A DNA stretch of 64,000 bases from Aphelenchoides besseyi (taxonomy: Eukaryota; Nematoda; Chromadorea; Rhabditida; Aphelenchoididae). The first letter of the stretch is position 1. The number at the start of each line of letters is the position of its first letter. Below, in pieces: positions 45,761-57,900 of this stretch. A program made the translations under genes and the position numbers. The notes under the pieces were generated by a model, which was given only the letters and a program-made list of their open reading frames with translations, was not told where the DNA came from and made no database searches. The DNA lies in contig JAMPIQ010000005.1 in assembly GCA_024699855.1 (NCBI GenBank), forward strand, positions 1 through 64,000. The letters are read 5' to 3'.

Positions 45761-46115
45761 TTTGACAATTTGGATGGACGGAAAAGCAAAATGTCCGACT
45801 AAATGGCGTCATTGGATTTGTTTGTTTGGTGTGGAACATCTGCACGATCTTAAAAGTCGAGCATATTTGTTTCCAAACAAATTCCTGCCTTCCTTCGATT
45901 TCGGAGCTATAGTCTGTTGGTACGAAGAGTTGTTCAGAAGAAGGCATTATGATCGTGGACAGCATCGGTTGAACTCAACGGTTTATTTGAAATTACCGCA
46001 TGTAAGTGATCTCCGAAGTCAGTGATTTGATTTCGATTTCTAGGTGCGTTTCAATCGTGAACGCAAAAAATTGGGCGACAAGTTTAATGTCACGCAATTT
46101 GCCTGCAAAGGATAA
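45761..46115 (+). pseudogene. 3' fragment of a core-2/I-branching GlcNAc transferase (GCNT family, GT14)
   Basis: Two exons joined by a 40-nt intron (46003-46043). The first, after a TTTTAG acceptor, reads 'WMDGKAKCPTKWRHWICLFG', then 'VEHLHDLKSRAYLFPNKFLP', 'FDFGAIVCWYEELFRR', 'LNSTVYLKLPH' and the second exon 'VRFNRERKKLGDKFNVTQF'. This resembles the C-terminal region of nematode GCNT enzymes (W.RH.ICIFG.....L..S...ANK). The N-terminal catalytic part is absent upstream, where the opposite-strand coiled-coil gene lies. So it is a truncated copy unless it is the last part of a gene with a very long intron. Confidence 0.7.
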
Positions 46116-46629
46116 TCAACAATGTAATTGCTGCTATACGGGTATCGCATTTCTTTATAATTCATGATCAATAAACCTTGTCGTAGTATTGCTCTGTTTT
46201 TTATTTGTAATCGTCGACAACTCGAAAATCATAGACGAGCAACTTCATTCCGACGAACAAATGCCATAGTGGATGCACTCATTTGAATCACTTTTATTTA
46301 GATCAGAAAGACACAATCGTTGTTGAAGATGCTGATTGAAAAGTTAAACGCAATGACTTTTCGATCGTAACATCTTCGGATTCTTCATGAACATGTCAAA
46401 TCACAGAAATCACAACTCATGAAGAACGATGATCCATCTGATTCCTTACCTCATTTCCATAAACTGCTTTCGTCGATTTGCAGCACAGTTGTTTTTCCAA
46501 ATATCTGCAGATTTTATTTGCGTTATCGACAATCACATAAAACGTCCACCATCGTACTTCTTGGCTCTGCTGACCAAACAAACTCGATGGACAACAAGTG
46601 GACATGCAAAAGCGAAATCATTCGCAGTG

Positions 46630-47676
46630 ATGACTCGACTTTTGTTTCTTCTCCTCTTCGTTTTGGTCGACTGCAAAAGGTCGAAAGTGAAGGGCGTGAT
46701 CAATCGACAGCTTTATCGTGATCTCTTCGTCGATCACTCCAACATCTCACTGGTGCTGCATCCCGATGGTACGACGATTCGTGCTATTCAAAATCAACAT
46801 CACAAATTGGATTGCAAAACATTGGAATGTGCGGTGGTGTTTTTTAAGAAAATCGATCCTGTAGCAATAGAGATTGTTTTGGAGTCCCGAGCCGTAAATC
46901 ACATCGGCGAAATCGCGATCTTATGCGATGCACTCGACGGTAAGACTTTTGGAGTTGATTTTAATTGTTTGTCGCAGTGTTGGAATCTTTGGAGTACATT
47001 TCTTTGCGGCTAAACGAACTGAACAATAACTCCACGAATAGTCTCGGTGAGGTCCACTAATAACCACTTTCAATCCTCAATTTTAGCCGCTCAATTGATG
47101 TATTGTCTTCCGGATAAGATCGTCGAGTTTCGCGGCTTTCTGTCTGAGATTGTCGCTTATCTTGCCCAACGAAAACCGTTGGCTTTGTTTTTTGTGCCGT
47201 GGAATCAAAAACCTTTCGATTTGGCAAACTTGTTGCAAATCAACGCCCAACGAATCGTTTTCGACCAACAGTTCGATTTGACTACTTTCAATTTGGAGGC
47301 CTCTACTTCGTTGATGCGTCCAAATCCGGTAATCAGGTTGTTGGAATGCGACGTCAAAATTGCGCCGTTTTACATCACTGTCAATGGGAATCAAACGGAC
47401 GTCGATTTGGATCAAGTGATCAAAAAGTTAGCCATAATTTCGATCTTATCTCCGCGACCGTTTTTGAAGCTCACAAGCACTCAAATGCAAATTGTGATCA
47501 AGAATAAGATGATAAGTTTGAGTTCGCTTCAACTCTCAATCACAACTTTCAGTTTGGTGACGCAAGAACGAATTCGAGTTTACGACTCAAAAGGCCGATT
47601 CGTTTTGGTGGTGCAACGAATACTCAATACGGAGATCAAGGTTGGCAAATCGCTCGTTTTATTGTCAATCGCTTAG
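46630..47676 (+). CDS. Hypothetical secreted protein
   Basis: The protein starts with a clear signal peptide ('MTRLLFLLLFVLVDCKRS'). It continues 'LVLHPDGTTIRAIQNQHHK', 'CKTLECAVVFFKKIDPVAIE', 'MYCLPDKIVEFRGFLSEIVA' and 'IAPFYITVNGNQTDVDLD'. Two short introns (46940-46977, 47047-47086) preserve frame. It ends at TAG 47674-47676, but this may be an intron end, because from about 47551 another frame encodes an aspartic-protease-like segment. I recognise no family for the first 300 residues. The start was chosen for the signal peptide, though the frame is open upstream to 46429. Confidence 0.55.
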
Positions 47677-47858
47677 GTATTCTCGGAATGTCTTTGCCGA
47701 AGAAGACTGAATTTGGGAGTTCAATTTTCGACGAGTTTGTTAAACAGCAAGTGGTTTCAAATCCGATTTTTACGATCTTTCTTCGACAATGCGGAGATGT
47801 GGCCGAATGCAAGAACGCGGGATGGTCCTCTGTTGCTGTGATGAATAGAATAAGCTAA
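47551..47858 (+). other. Aspartic-protease-like (pepsin family) coding segment
   Basis: After a TTTCAG acceptor at about 47550, a frame shifted relative to the secreted ORF reads 'FGDARTNSSLRLKRPIRFGG', 'NRLGILGMSLPKKTEFGSS' and 'IFDEFVKQQVVSNPIFTIFL', then 'GDVAECKNAG' and a stop at 47856. The 'GILGM.......FDE...Q..V..PIF..FL' pattern is that of A1 aspartic proteases between the two lobes. No active-site DTG/DSG motif was found nearby, so this is a fragment or the end of a divergent gene. It overlaps the last exon of the upstream ORF. Confidence 0.5.
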
Positions 47859-48535
47859 TTGACACAACTCTTCTTTGTCAGTTGCATTCATCTTCAACTA
47901 CCGGCTAAATGTCTGGGGACGTGATTTCCACCAACAGCGAATGGACCGTGGATTTCGTCCACTTAACTGCAGTCGTATTTTTATCCGAGTGATAAAGTTA
48001 GATTGTTAAGTAGACCTGTTTACTTCATGTAAGCAAAGTTTTGGAGGCGATTGCATCGCAGTCGCAAATAAGCGGTCAAAACAAAGTTGGTTGTTTTTGC
48101 TGTCGGTCGATAAGTCGGTTTTAAATACGACTTTTGTTTTAGATTTTAATGAACAGAGAGAATCGAAGAACCGACAGTCAGAGGTTGCTGGCAAAGATCG
48201 ACTTGGCCACTCGTGGCCACTCTTTGCCTTCAACCGTCTGTCCCTAAAGCTTGTTGACTGGCAATTTCGTCTCTGCCAGCGGCCTTGTATTTCACTTCCG
48301 GTGGACGCTCTTCTCGTCTCTTTGCTACGCGCTGCTGCTATTCGCCCCACGACTTGCAGCCTCACACGCTCACAAACCCCATTCGCATTTCGCTTCGTAG
48401 TCCACACGAAACGTGAGGGACGAAGAAACAAGGCGAACGAAGACGACACGCTGATCTGCTGCCCAACAACCGAAGTCGCAGCATCGCGCCTCTGCTGCTC
48501 GGTCGTTCGTCGTTGATTCGACGACCCGCTGCAAA
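47859..48535. other. Intergenic/5' leader of the RGS gene
   Basis: About 680 bp. Overlapping frames exist on both strands (48006-48545 minus, 48091-48516 plus) and are pyrimidine/purine-skewed without recognisable protein. Probably promoter and 5' UTR of the gene starting at 48536. Confidence 0.4.
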
Positions 48536-51213
48536 ATGGCGTCATGTACTTTAGCCAAGGTTAGTGCTTTAGAATTCATTGTTGAATTTGCCCTTTAGCT
48601 CGACCATTTACTATGTCGACTGGCCGAAGTGGCGCCGTTGAAAACCCACAAGTGAGTTGAAAGGCCTATAACACGTTTTCGTATTTGGCTTTTAAGTCTC
48701 ATTTTTGAATTATGTTTTCACGAATCTAATCGAAAGCAATGATTGATTCTGAAATATAGATATTCGGAGTGAAGCTTGTTATAAAGAGTACACAACGTCC
48801 TATAACGTCGTTTTTATTCAAAACTAAATTTTCCGTTGATTTTTGAACGAGAATGAAAGTTTAGTCATGAAAACCTAAAATACTCACAATTTTTGTACTT
48901 TTACGAATAAGCAAATGGTTTTACTCTTGATTTAGATACTTTCGAGTTGCCGTACCTCAAGCCTTGACGGGTCAAATGCTCGTCCAGTTGCTGCAAGAGC
49001 TACTCAGCTTTGACGATGCTGCCGATGCACTACATCTTGCCACTCTTCTCCTACACTATGGTTATTTATTCCCGGTGATTGAGCACTCGCAATCTGTGAA
49101 AGACGACAACACGCTTTATCGAATTCAACTCCCCTACTTTTGGCCCTCACATGCGCAACAAACCGACAACGTCGAATACGGTAAGTGAGAGTTTGTTGAA
49201 CAGTTCGATTATACGTGCATTTAGCTGTTTACTTGAATAAACGATTGATGCGAAATGAGCAGAAGCACGGGCTTGATGAAGACGAGGTGGCTGCTTACAA
49301 CAAACTAGTTGAGCTCTTGGGTCACATGTAAGTTTTGTTGCATCAAATAGATCATCTTATGTTCTTTGTTTCAGGTGGAGTTTTATAACCACTCAATCCG
49401 AAATGCAACTGAAAATACAAAAAGAAAGGAAGAAGAGCGAAAAAGTGGTTTATGACAGCGAGGAACGAGCGTTTTGGCGTCAACGAGTACCCGGTCAACC
49501 AAACTGTCTCGAACCGCATATTCGAACGTTGGCTCGACATTTACGGAAAATGAACATTCAAGGACATCGACAAAAAGTGGAACGTCTTAAACTCTCACTT
49601 AAAACAAAACCCTGGTTAAAGGCGTTGAAAGCAAGTGAAACGTGAGTTCGATTTTATTTCTTCTTGCATTTTTGAGTTCAGTCAAGTTCTGTGGTGTGAA
49701 CAATTTCAAGACTACGATCCTTTCATTACACCCAGTCATCCACCTAATCCGTGGATAACCGATGACGTTTCGTTGTGGACACTCAACACCGATGCGTAAG
49801 TTTGAATTTTTACTAATTCGATCTCTGTAATCTTTTGTAGTGTCGACATACCGACTGAGCGACGAGTGAAACGATGGAGTTTGAGTGTTCAGGAATTAGT
49901 TCGTGATCTCATTGGTCGTCAGGTATTCTGAGCTTCTAATTTGTCTAATGGCTCAAATCTTCAGGTGTTGGAAACATTTTTGGAATCTGAGTTCTCATCG
50001 GAAAACATTCGTTTTTGGATCGCAGTTCAGGATATAAAATATGCAGCGAATAGCCAGGTGGATGCAAAAGCCCAGAAAATCCACGATGAATATTTGGCAT
50101 CCGGTGCTCCGTGTCAAGTATGTATATGAAGGAACCAATTTCAAAGATCACTTTAAGGTGAACATCGATGCAAGAACGCTGGACGAAACGCTCAAACATC
50201 TTCGCGATCCTAACATTGCCAGACGTCATGTGTTTTGGAATGCCGAAGAACATGTTTTCACTTTAATGTCCAAGGATTCGTATCCTCGTTTTCTTCGTTC
50301 GCAAATCTACAACGGAGTTCTGAGTGCGGCACAGCAACAAGGTGAGTGAACGTTTTGATTCGTGCTTTTCGCCGTTTATCCTTTCGGTTCTTTGATCACT
50401 ATTCGTAACGTTAACATAAACCGCACACATTTCTTTTCATCCAATTTGTTAACAATTTCGGAGGGCGGCACACTGGAATGTTCGATGAAAGTCGTTGACC
50501 CCAACCGCTCGTTATGGTCCAAAAGCTACGACTCCCCGAATATGAGACGAAGTTTTTCCGCTCTTAATGAGAAGACAAAAATACACACGACCATCACTCT
50601 TTTTCTGTCGTTTTCTTTGCACTAATCTCGTATTAACAAATGCATTTAACCTTTTTAGGCGGCAAATCCAAGGCCTTCACAATCCCGAAATTTAAACCAT
50701 TGCTCTAACATTAACGCACACAAGTAGGAGACGGACGTACGTGCGGGTATCTTCTTAACATTATTCGGTAATTTTTCTTAACCTGTTTGGCTTTGGTATT
50801 GCTGTTGGGCACATTGGAGACTAATGAAAACATAACAAACTCAATTAACAGTCATTGACACTGCAAAACAAACAGAATTGTACGCAAAAAACCTCATACG
50901 ACTCTTTACCTTATGCTTTTTGTCGGAGTCTAAAGATTTTTATGTATCAAATATTAAGTTCCATAGGCTTTGATTGCTATGTTGCAAAATACAACAACGA
51001 CTTTTAGGTTCGAAACGGGTCAATTGGCGCAAATTTCTGTTCAATCAGGCCGCTCGCACGGGCGGACATCATAGTGGAGTGGCGAAAAGCAAAATAAGTC
51101 GAGACGAAACACATCAACATCAGTTCATTCCCAAACAACTCAGCTCCGACTCGTTGCCGTTGAAAGCCGCCCAACAGCTTCAACAACACAAAGAAACTAA
51201 TCGAAACAAATAG
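48536..51213 (+). CDS. R7-family regulator of G-protein signalling (EGL-10/EAT-16-like): DEP-DHEX-GGL-RGS
   Basis: R7 RGS proteins pair with G-beta-5 and speed GTP hydrolysis on Go/Gq in neurons and muscle. Order: 'MASCTLAKLDHLLCRLAEV', then DEP 'ALTGQMLVQLLQELLSFDDA', 'ALHLATLLLHYGYLFPVIEH' and 'IQLPYFWPS', then DHEX 'WSFITTQSEMQLKIQKERKK' and 'ERAFWRQRVPGQPNCLEPH'. The GGL domain follows, with 'YDPFITPSHPPNPWITDD'. The RGS domain is 'ETFLESEFSSENIRFWIAVQ', 'YLASGAPCQVNIDARTLDET' and 'SKDSYPRFLRSQIYN'. Introns are short except after the RGS domain (50342-51007), which contains no gene. The C-terminal tail (51008-51213) is basic and Gln/Lys-rich. The sequence alone does not let me choose between EGL-10 and EAT-16. 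Confidence 0.93.
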
Positions 51214-51833
51214 AAAGTTTCGCGACGAATTAGTTGTCGTACAGTATATGCATGGTCTTCACGTTTCCTCAGGATACTTCTAAAATGCTTCTGCCGTTAA
51301 TTATCTTTCAGTTTTTCCTACTTATTCGGTCGGTTTTCTTCAAATCCGCTTAATTTATCGTCCACCTTCTTTCTTCTGTTGTAGTATTCAAAGGCGCTAA
51401 TACTCGAGGATTTCGAATGAGATATCTTTCGTTTCATGCTCCCCATTGCCACTCACTAATTTGGTCCTAAAAGACAACAAGTTCCTATTCGATTAGTGGT
51501 ATTATTGGGTTCAATTGAATGATTTCCATGAGTCCGAACGATAAGCCGTTTCTTTCCTGTATAACTTAATCGCCTCTCTTTACGACCACGTTATAACTAC
51601 CGGTACTTACTTTTAAACTGACCATAGACCTCGGGTTTCGCATAAGACAGGGCTTTAAACTGTAAATTTCCTTGCAAATTGAATTCTAATCAAAACAAAG
51701 CTGCCATTGTGCAATTCTCGATAACAACCAATTATGTCGTGAAATTTCTCGTTATTTACCTTGTTATTCAATAAATGAACTTGGTACATTTACTTCGTGA
51801 CAAATTTGAAGAAAAAGATTAGAGAGTATACAA
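51214..51833. other. Intergenic between convergent genes
   Basis: 3' UTR region of the RGS gene (plus) and of MCRS1 (minus). The block from 51723 is shared with 30317-30430. Nothing coding is supported. Confidence 0.45.
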
Positions 51834-52330
51834 TCATTTTTCTTGAGTATCGAAGTTTGATGACGATGCAGTGGGCTCGGAGTTGATTTGCGAGACAATC
51901 GGCTTTGACTCTTCGGCTCTGTAGGTGAACATCTCTTCATTACGTGCGAACAACAGGCGGATCAATCCGATCTCAATCATCGAGTTGTTGTGCAGTTCAC
52001 CACGACCGTTCTTGCGAATCGGACGACGATCCACGTACACGGACGCCTCACCCAAGTTGTAGATAAACGAACGACCAGAAGGTTCAATTTTCAGCAACGC
52101 TTGTCGTCGACTGATTGAGGAAGTTGGTCCCTAAAAAACCGGTTATTCAACACATCTGCTTTCCATTCCGATGCTTTTGACCTCAAGGAATATAGAAATA
52201 GAAGTGTTTGTATACATATGAGAATATACTCCCAAGTTCTTTGAGAGTCAAAAGTCGGACGGGAAGTGTAAAATCGAAGATGTTGCACTACCTCAAATGT
52301 CAAGTTAACATCGACACGATGTTTTTGTGT
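51723..52330. repeat. Source copy of the duplicated MCRS1 3' block
   Basis: Matches 30317-30895 in the same orientation: 3' flank, terminal exon and the end of the penultimate exon ('RVDVNLTFE' versus 'HVDVDLAFE'). The intron at 52131-52291 has diverged in sequence between the copies. Confidence 0.9.
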
Positions 52331-53682
52331 TGCCCGACCAATTAGCACACGATCTTTTCGAATATCAAACGAAACACATCGACCCTTGAGAACTGCCATT
52401 GTGTCGCGATCAAACTCCACGAGATGCGTTATTCCGGTGACTGCTCGCGTCAACACTTTTTCCCATTCATCAGCCTCCAAATTCGTTCGTTGAAGATCTT
52501 GCAAATGATTGCGTTCCTCAACGTCCATCGGTAGGATCATGTCATCTTTGCCAAATTTGAGCATCTCGTATTCGCGTTCAACCTACAAATCGAACAGCAA
52601 ACTTGAGTTTAATTGTTCACATACTCGAAGAAGATCATCGTCGAACGAGTGGATTCCCATATCAGCTAACAAGCCCCAATACTTCATCGACCGCCAATGT
52701 TGTTCCAATGAAGCGGGCGTGCGAGCGTGATGGAAAACGTTTCGATGTTCCGTAAGAAGATCTTCGAAAAGATTTGCCGGTGGAATAATGTGCGTATGTT
52801 GAGCGGCTAGAATCTTCTCCTCTTCAATGCTGAACGGTATGTTCGATTGAATTTTGAGTAGCTCGTCCTGTGGCAATCTTTCGATTCGTTCCATTGTTGC
52901 TCGACTCATTGCTTCGTCATACAAAATCCCATACCATCTCGTATCGATTTCGTGAAGTGTAAAGTTCTTCGAAAACTTTACCATCGAATGAATGGCATTT
53001 AAATCGCAAATCTAAAAACCAAACATAAGCATCGATTAACGAGATATTCAACCTACGTGTGTAACAGTGGTGATAAGCAAAACGTCGTCTTGGACGGTCC
53101 AGTTCTTTAAAGTCTCGGGAATGTTTTGACTCAAATTCGAGAGTGATGGATCAACGTCGTGGCCGGATTTGGCCAAAAGTTTCTGTTGACTAAAACCAAC
53201 GGAATGAAAAAATAAACAATAAATTGCTTTTACTTCAACTTCGAAGCCGCTTGAATTCGATCTTTTCGTTTACGATCGGTAATCACTGCCGGTTTTTCTT
53301 CAACAGGCTCTTTGAACTAAAAACGAATTCAGAAGTCGAGTGTGAAATCACATTACCTGTGAACTTTCTCCAGACTTTTCTCTCATCGCATTCAACTTCT
53401 CGATACTTCCGCCGGTCTCCCAAATCTGGCGATTGAGTTTTCGTTTCGGTGCACCAATTCGCAGAGGACTTTCTTCCTAAACTTCCTGTTCTCAACGAAA
53501 ATAATCGTAAGTGAACGTACGTAAGCGATTTCGGGAAAGTCGGGCGATTGTAGCGTTCTCTCCGAGCGCTTCTTAACCATCAGCTTGTTCAGAATCGGAA
53601 CGCTTTCGACGATCTCATCATCGAACTTCGGCCGTTTGATGTCGCGAGTGGATCGTCGGACCTTCAGCGAGTTGTCTTCCAT
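51834..53682 (-). CDS. mcrs-1: Microspherule protein 1 (MCRS1/MSP58), FHA domain
   Basis: MCRS1 is a subunit of the NSL and INO80 chromatin complexes and acts in spindle assembly and rDNA regulation. It starts 'MEDNSLKVRRSTRDIKRPK'. The N-terminal MCRS_N region has 'NFTLHEIDTRWYGILYDEA', 'PQDELLKIQSNIPFSIEEEK' and 'HRNVFHHARTPASLEQHWRS'. The coil is 'EVEREYEMLKFGKDDMILPM'. The C-terminal FHA has 'AVLKGRCVSFDIRKDRVLIG', 'RATQKHRVDVNLTFEGPTSS' and 'ISRRQALLKIEPSGRSFIYN', then 'VYVDRRPIRKNGRGELHNNS'. All match human MCRS1 in order. The Ser/Arg pair 'SISRRQ' is the phosphopeptide-binding loop. Length is about 460 residues, normal for the family. The last exon was duplicated to 30431-30691. Confidence 0.93.
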
Positions 53683-54908
53683 CGTGCTATAAACTTCGAA
53701 TACCAATTCACATGCAATTGAAATAACAAAAAATCGACGAAAAATGCGAGAGCGGGAGTTTTCCGAAGCTCTTTCGCCACCAATCTCCTGATCGTGGCTT
53801 CGTGTTTCAAGTACCGTTGCTTTTCGATTAACAGATGAACCATCAGAAGAATCGAGAGTCTATTGTAAGTCTTCTTTACGGGCTTTTATTTATTTTACGT
53901 AAAAGTCGAAAATGACATTTTGGTTAAGTGAGGAATTTCAATTCGAAATGTTTATTCGCCAGATTGCGACCTTATGTCTTAACTTAGAATCACATTCTCA
54001 CCACATGCTTTTCATTTCCGTTACGAAACTTTGTTTAAGACCAAACGATGTCCTCTAAACCCATCAATTAATATGACAAATTAGAAGCAACTGTTCGACA
54101 CGCCAACAAACAGATTCGATAGTTAACTGCTTTGAAGTGTTTACCATTCGATGTTCGTTTTTGGCAAACTTGTGATGTTTGGTTGGCCTTCAAATCAATG
54201 TGTTTGAATTGACAGCAAACGAGTGAACCCAATGGAAGCATCCGTCTTATTTCGTCGTCTACCGTAAGAGCACTTTGTTAGTTACAACGCGCAGACGCGT
54301 GAAGTTCTCCCGGCTTTTCAAGCGCCCCCAAGTTCATGCCATGATGTACGTGTCTGCCTTTTTCACAATGTTGTTCGAAATCCGCAACAGCACCGCTTCT
54401 CAGTCCACAGTTAGGCCAATTGAAGAAGCCCGGAGAGCAGGACTTTTTTGTTCGCCGGAATGAACTCGTTGAGTGTACGAAGGGCCGAGCAGTTCGTTTT
54501 CTGCTGCTCCCGGCTGCCCATCCAACAATTTCAAATCGACGGCATTTAGTTTTTTTTCAACTCGACAAGTACGAAGAAGCGCATTCGTTCATTTCGTCTG
54601 CTCTTCATCTCCACGACTTTTCCTCCCTTATCTTTTGCCATGTGCCGCCTGATCTATCGAAAATATCCGTTTTCCTTTTCGTTTTTCTCACTCTTCTTTT
54701 TTTACGTTTTTTGTTCCTTGCATTTCGAATGCTAAGCTGTGGTCTTCGACTAATTAACGACCTCGTTTTGCGGTTTTCCTCGCTTTTAGTGTCTTCGCAC
54801 CGTTTCCACTCATTTCGCTTACTGTTAATTGCAGGTGTTAAGAACGAAAGGAACATCTTTGGCTTTTATGCTTGTCTATTTGGTTTTTTGAAGTCGAAAA
54901 GCTTCGCA
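53683..54908. other. Divergent intergenic region and 5' leader of GRDP-like gene
   Basis: 1.2 kb between the MCRS1 and GRDP starts. The frame from 54420 to 54908 is open and in phase with the GRDP gene, but it encodes a very hydrophobic, T-rich sequence ('ISVFLFVFLTLLFLRFLF') unlike any GRDP N-terminus, and the first good start is at 54909. I treat it as leader sequence. An earlier in-phase start giving a membrane-anchored form cannot be excluded. Confidence 0.4.
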
Positions 54909-57900
54909 ATGTCAATGAACGGGAGTGGAATGAATGGGATGTCAACTGCGATGTTAAGCAGCACCACAACCAACAGTTTGAATGGTCCATCGAGTAGTAG
55001 CAGCAACGGACTCTCCAATCGTTCAAGTGTCACCAATGGCGAGCTTCAAATTCTTCCGACATTGCGTTCGACTCATCAACAAATGAGAAAGTGCATTAGC
55101 ATCGATCTGCTAACGGCATGTCAACGCGAAGTCAATTTCTTGCGTATGATCGACCGCAAAGCTCCGGTACTTTACGAGGCTTCTGTGGTGCACAACGCGA
55201 TTCGTCGATACGAACGTTTCTGGCTTCCAATGCAGGTATGTATTTTGAAATCGAATTTTCTCAAAATATCACGAGAACTTGACTTCAACCAATGTATATT
55301 CAGAAGGCAAAGTCTGGAGGAATGGACACCGTGATTCCACCACTCGATGTCCATTGGGTACGTGAAAAGTTGATTCCGCTAATTGAATTTGATTTAGGTT
55401 TGGCATTGTCACGTAAGTGTTAAGATTTGCATACAGAGCGCTTATTCAATTAGTTGAGCTCTTATAAAAATCTCGTTTTTTAGATGCTATCGCCTACTCA
55501 TTACCAAGAAGATTGCATGGCCATTTGGTGAGCTGATTTCGTCGTCACAAACTGACTATTCGTTTCAGTGGATCAATCATCGACCATAAACTGTTGAGTT
55601 CCGATGAAATTCAGTTGAGATACGAGCAAAGTGTGTCGGCGTGGAATGATTTCTGTCCCGACGAACCGTATGGTATGCAAAACAAAAGCGATAGTTACAT
55701 TCTAATTTGTAGATTTTCTTAATTCGTCCGCGTCATCGAACGAACCTTACACACAGAAATCATCCTATGACATCGCATCAGCGGTTCAACGACAGCGAAA
55801 CTTCAATTATCAGGTTAGTAAAATTGAACGCTGTTGACACGAAAAGCTTTCAGATTTCGTTGCCTCATTACACAGCTCAGAAGTTTTTGAAAGACGCTAT
55901 CGATCGGTAAGCACGATTTTCGGATTGTTTAGAATCTTTGCTTTACAGTTACATCAATTTTCTTTTGCTGAAACAAACTTATTCGGACCAATTCTTTACG
56001 CCGTGGTATGTTTTTGGATCACGAACGTTTAATAGAAATATTTTTCAGCTACGATTTTGATTTGGTAAAATCATTGAATCGGTGAATTTGAATCTTATTG
56101 TTTTGTAGGTTTGGCATTCTCATCAACTGAATCCATTGGCTTATGCTAGGGACTGTGTTGCCATGTTCGGGTATTGCTGACATCTTGAATTCTTGCCACA
56201 AACTTTCTATTTTAGGTCACTTTTAAAGCACGATGACTCAGTCAACGACAGATCCAAAAACTCGAAACTTTTGAAAGGAGAAGCTGCTACGAAAAAGGCC
56301 TGGGCAGTTCATTTCAAAGACGGTTTTTGGCGAAGAGGTTGTATGTACAGGTAATCGGAGGCGATTAGGTAGCAGCGCAAATGTCTGGATTTTAGAGGTC
56401 ATGTCGCTCCAATTTTTCTTGGTTTTGAATCACCGGATAGCAGTACGATAACATACGGTCATGTACACATTCCATCGATTTCCTTAAAAGTTTGTTTGCC
56501 CGACAAAAGCTCTTAATTGCCCTCATTTATAGGAAATTCCAGTGCAACGAGAACAACTGCGATTGAAGTTGAGTTATGGCGGGAAAAAAATTACGACGTA
56601 AGTAATTGGATTAGCGACAAGTTAATTACTTTAAAATTTAGATTCAATGCCGATTTGGCCGACAAAGAAGTTACCCGTTCGAGTTTCTCGTTAGTTTGGC
56701 AACCAACCGATTCGGGTGGTGGCGGAACGACGTCGTCGGTTGTGAAGTTTCCATTTGAAACAAAGAATCCGAAAGAACTTGGAATCGGATTGGAACTATT
56801 CGATAGGGTTTTCTTGCAAAAGGTCAGTCGATGATCTTTGATTATGTTTTTACAATTGATTCAGAAAGATATTGTACAGTTACAAGGAAAGATACCACTG
56901 GAACAAGTCAGTTAATCACACGTTCAAACATTAATTTTCGTATTTAGCTCTTACCGCCGGCAAGCACAAAAACTGCACAAAATGTGGTGCAAATGAATTT
57001 GGAGAATCACAACTCGGAACGAGATTTGCGAGCCAAAGTGACGGTTACAACAAGGTATAAGTGGACGACACGAAATGAAATAATGTATTATAGCATTTCT
57101 TTGAACCGAGAGCTGGAGCTGGTTGCGGGCGAATTCATCGAAACTCCGCTGGAAACCGATAGCCGTTTGTGGAATTTGTGTCAATGTGCCGCGTTGAATC
57201 GAACGGCTTTACAGCCCGGTTCGACAGCTTTCGTCGCAACACATACACTACTCGATGTTCGGGATTCGGCAACATTTACAGTTCAAGTGCTGCATAGTCC
57301 GTCGATGCTCTTATCGATGATTTTGGTCTACGGTACCGACCAACGACTCTTGGCTATGGGTCATTTGATTGGAGCTGATAGTCTACCATCAAAAGAACAA
57401 CTCGATTCAAACCTACAGTTTTTGCCTCATCTATCAGCTCCGGACGAACGTTGTTTCCTGATCGTGAATCGGGATGGTGACTTTGCGCTGGTTAAAGGAC
57501 GATGGCACGGATTCTCAAGAAAAGTCGGTTGTAGTCGTCGAATTGAGCCACAACATTTGTTTGCAGATTAGTGGTGATAAAATACGGAAAGGCAAAGCGG
57601 GTAACGCTGGCTACCTAAATATTGAGCTTTTCAATTTGCTTCGGAATACGGTTCAAAAATTGCAATTGCCCGGGGCCGATGGCTCGAGTTTGTTTGTTAT
57701 TGGAGGCAAGTTTTCCGACTTTTTATTATTGCCTCTAATAAGCCGATTTTCGATGCCCAAGCACGATTGAATGGTCGTCGAATTCATTGTCGAAGCACTC
57801 AAACTGCTGAGCATTTGGCCTGCATATTTTCGATTGGCACATTGTTTGTGCTATGTAATCCCGACAAAATTAGAAGTCGAGCGGATACGAATCTCGTCGG

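Noticed and set aside
48006..48545. 179-codon minus-strand ORF upstream of the RGS gene
   Set aside because: Mirrors a plus-strand open frame; no homology; arginine/serine-rich composition typical of antisense shadows.
54420..54908. Long open frame upstream of and in phase with the GRDP-like gene
   Set aside because: Very hydrophobic, T-rich and without homology; the start at 54909 matches the family's low-complexity N-terminus. Treated as leader.
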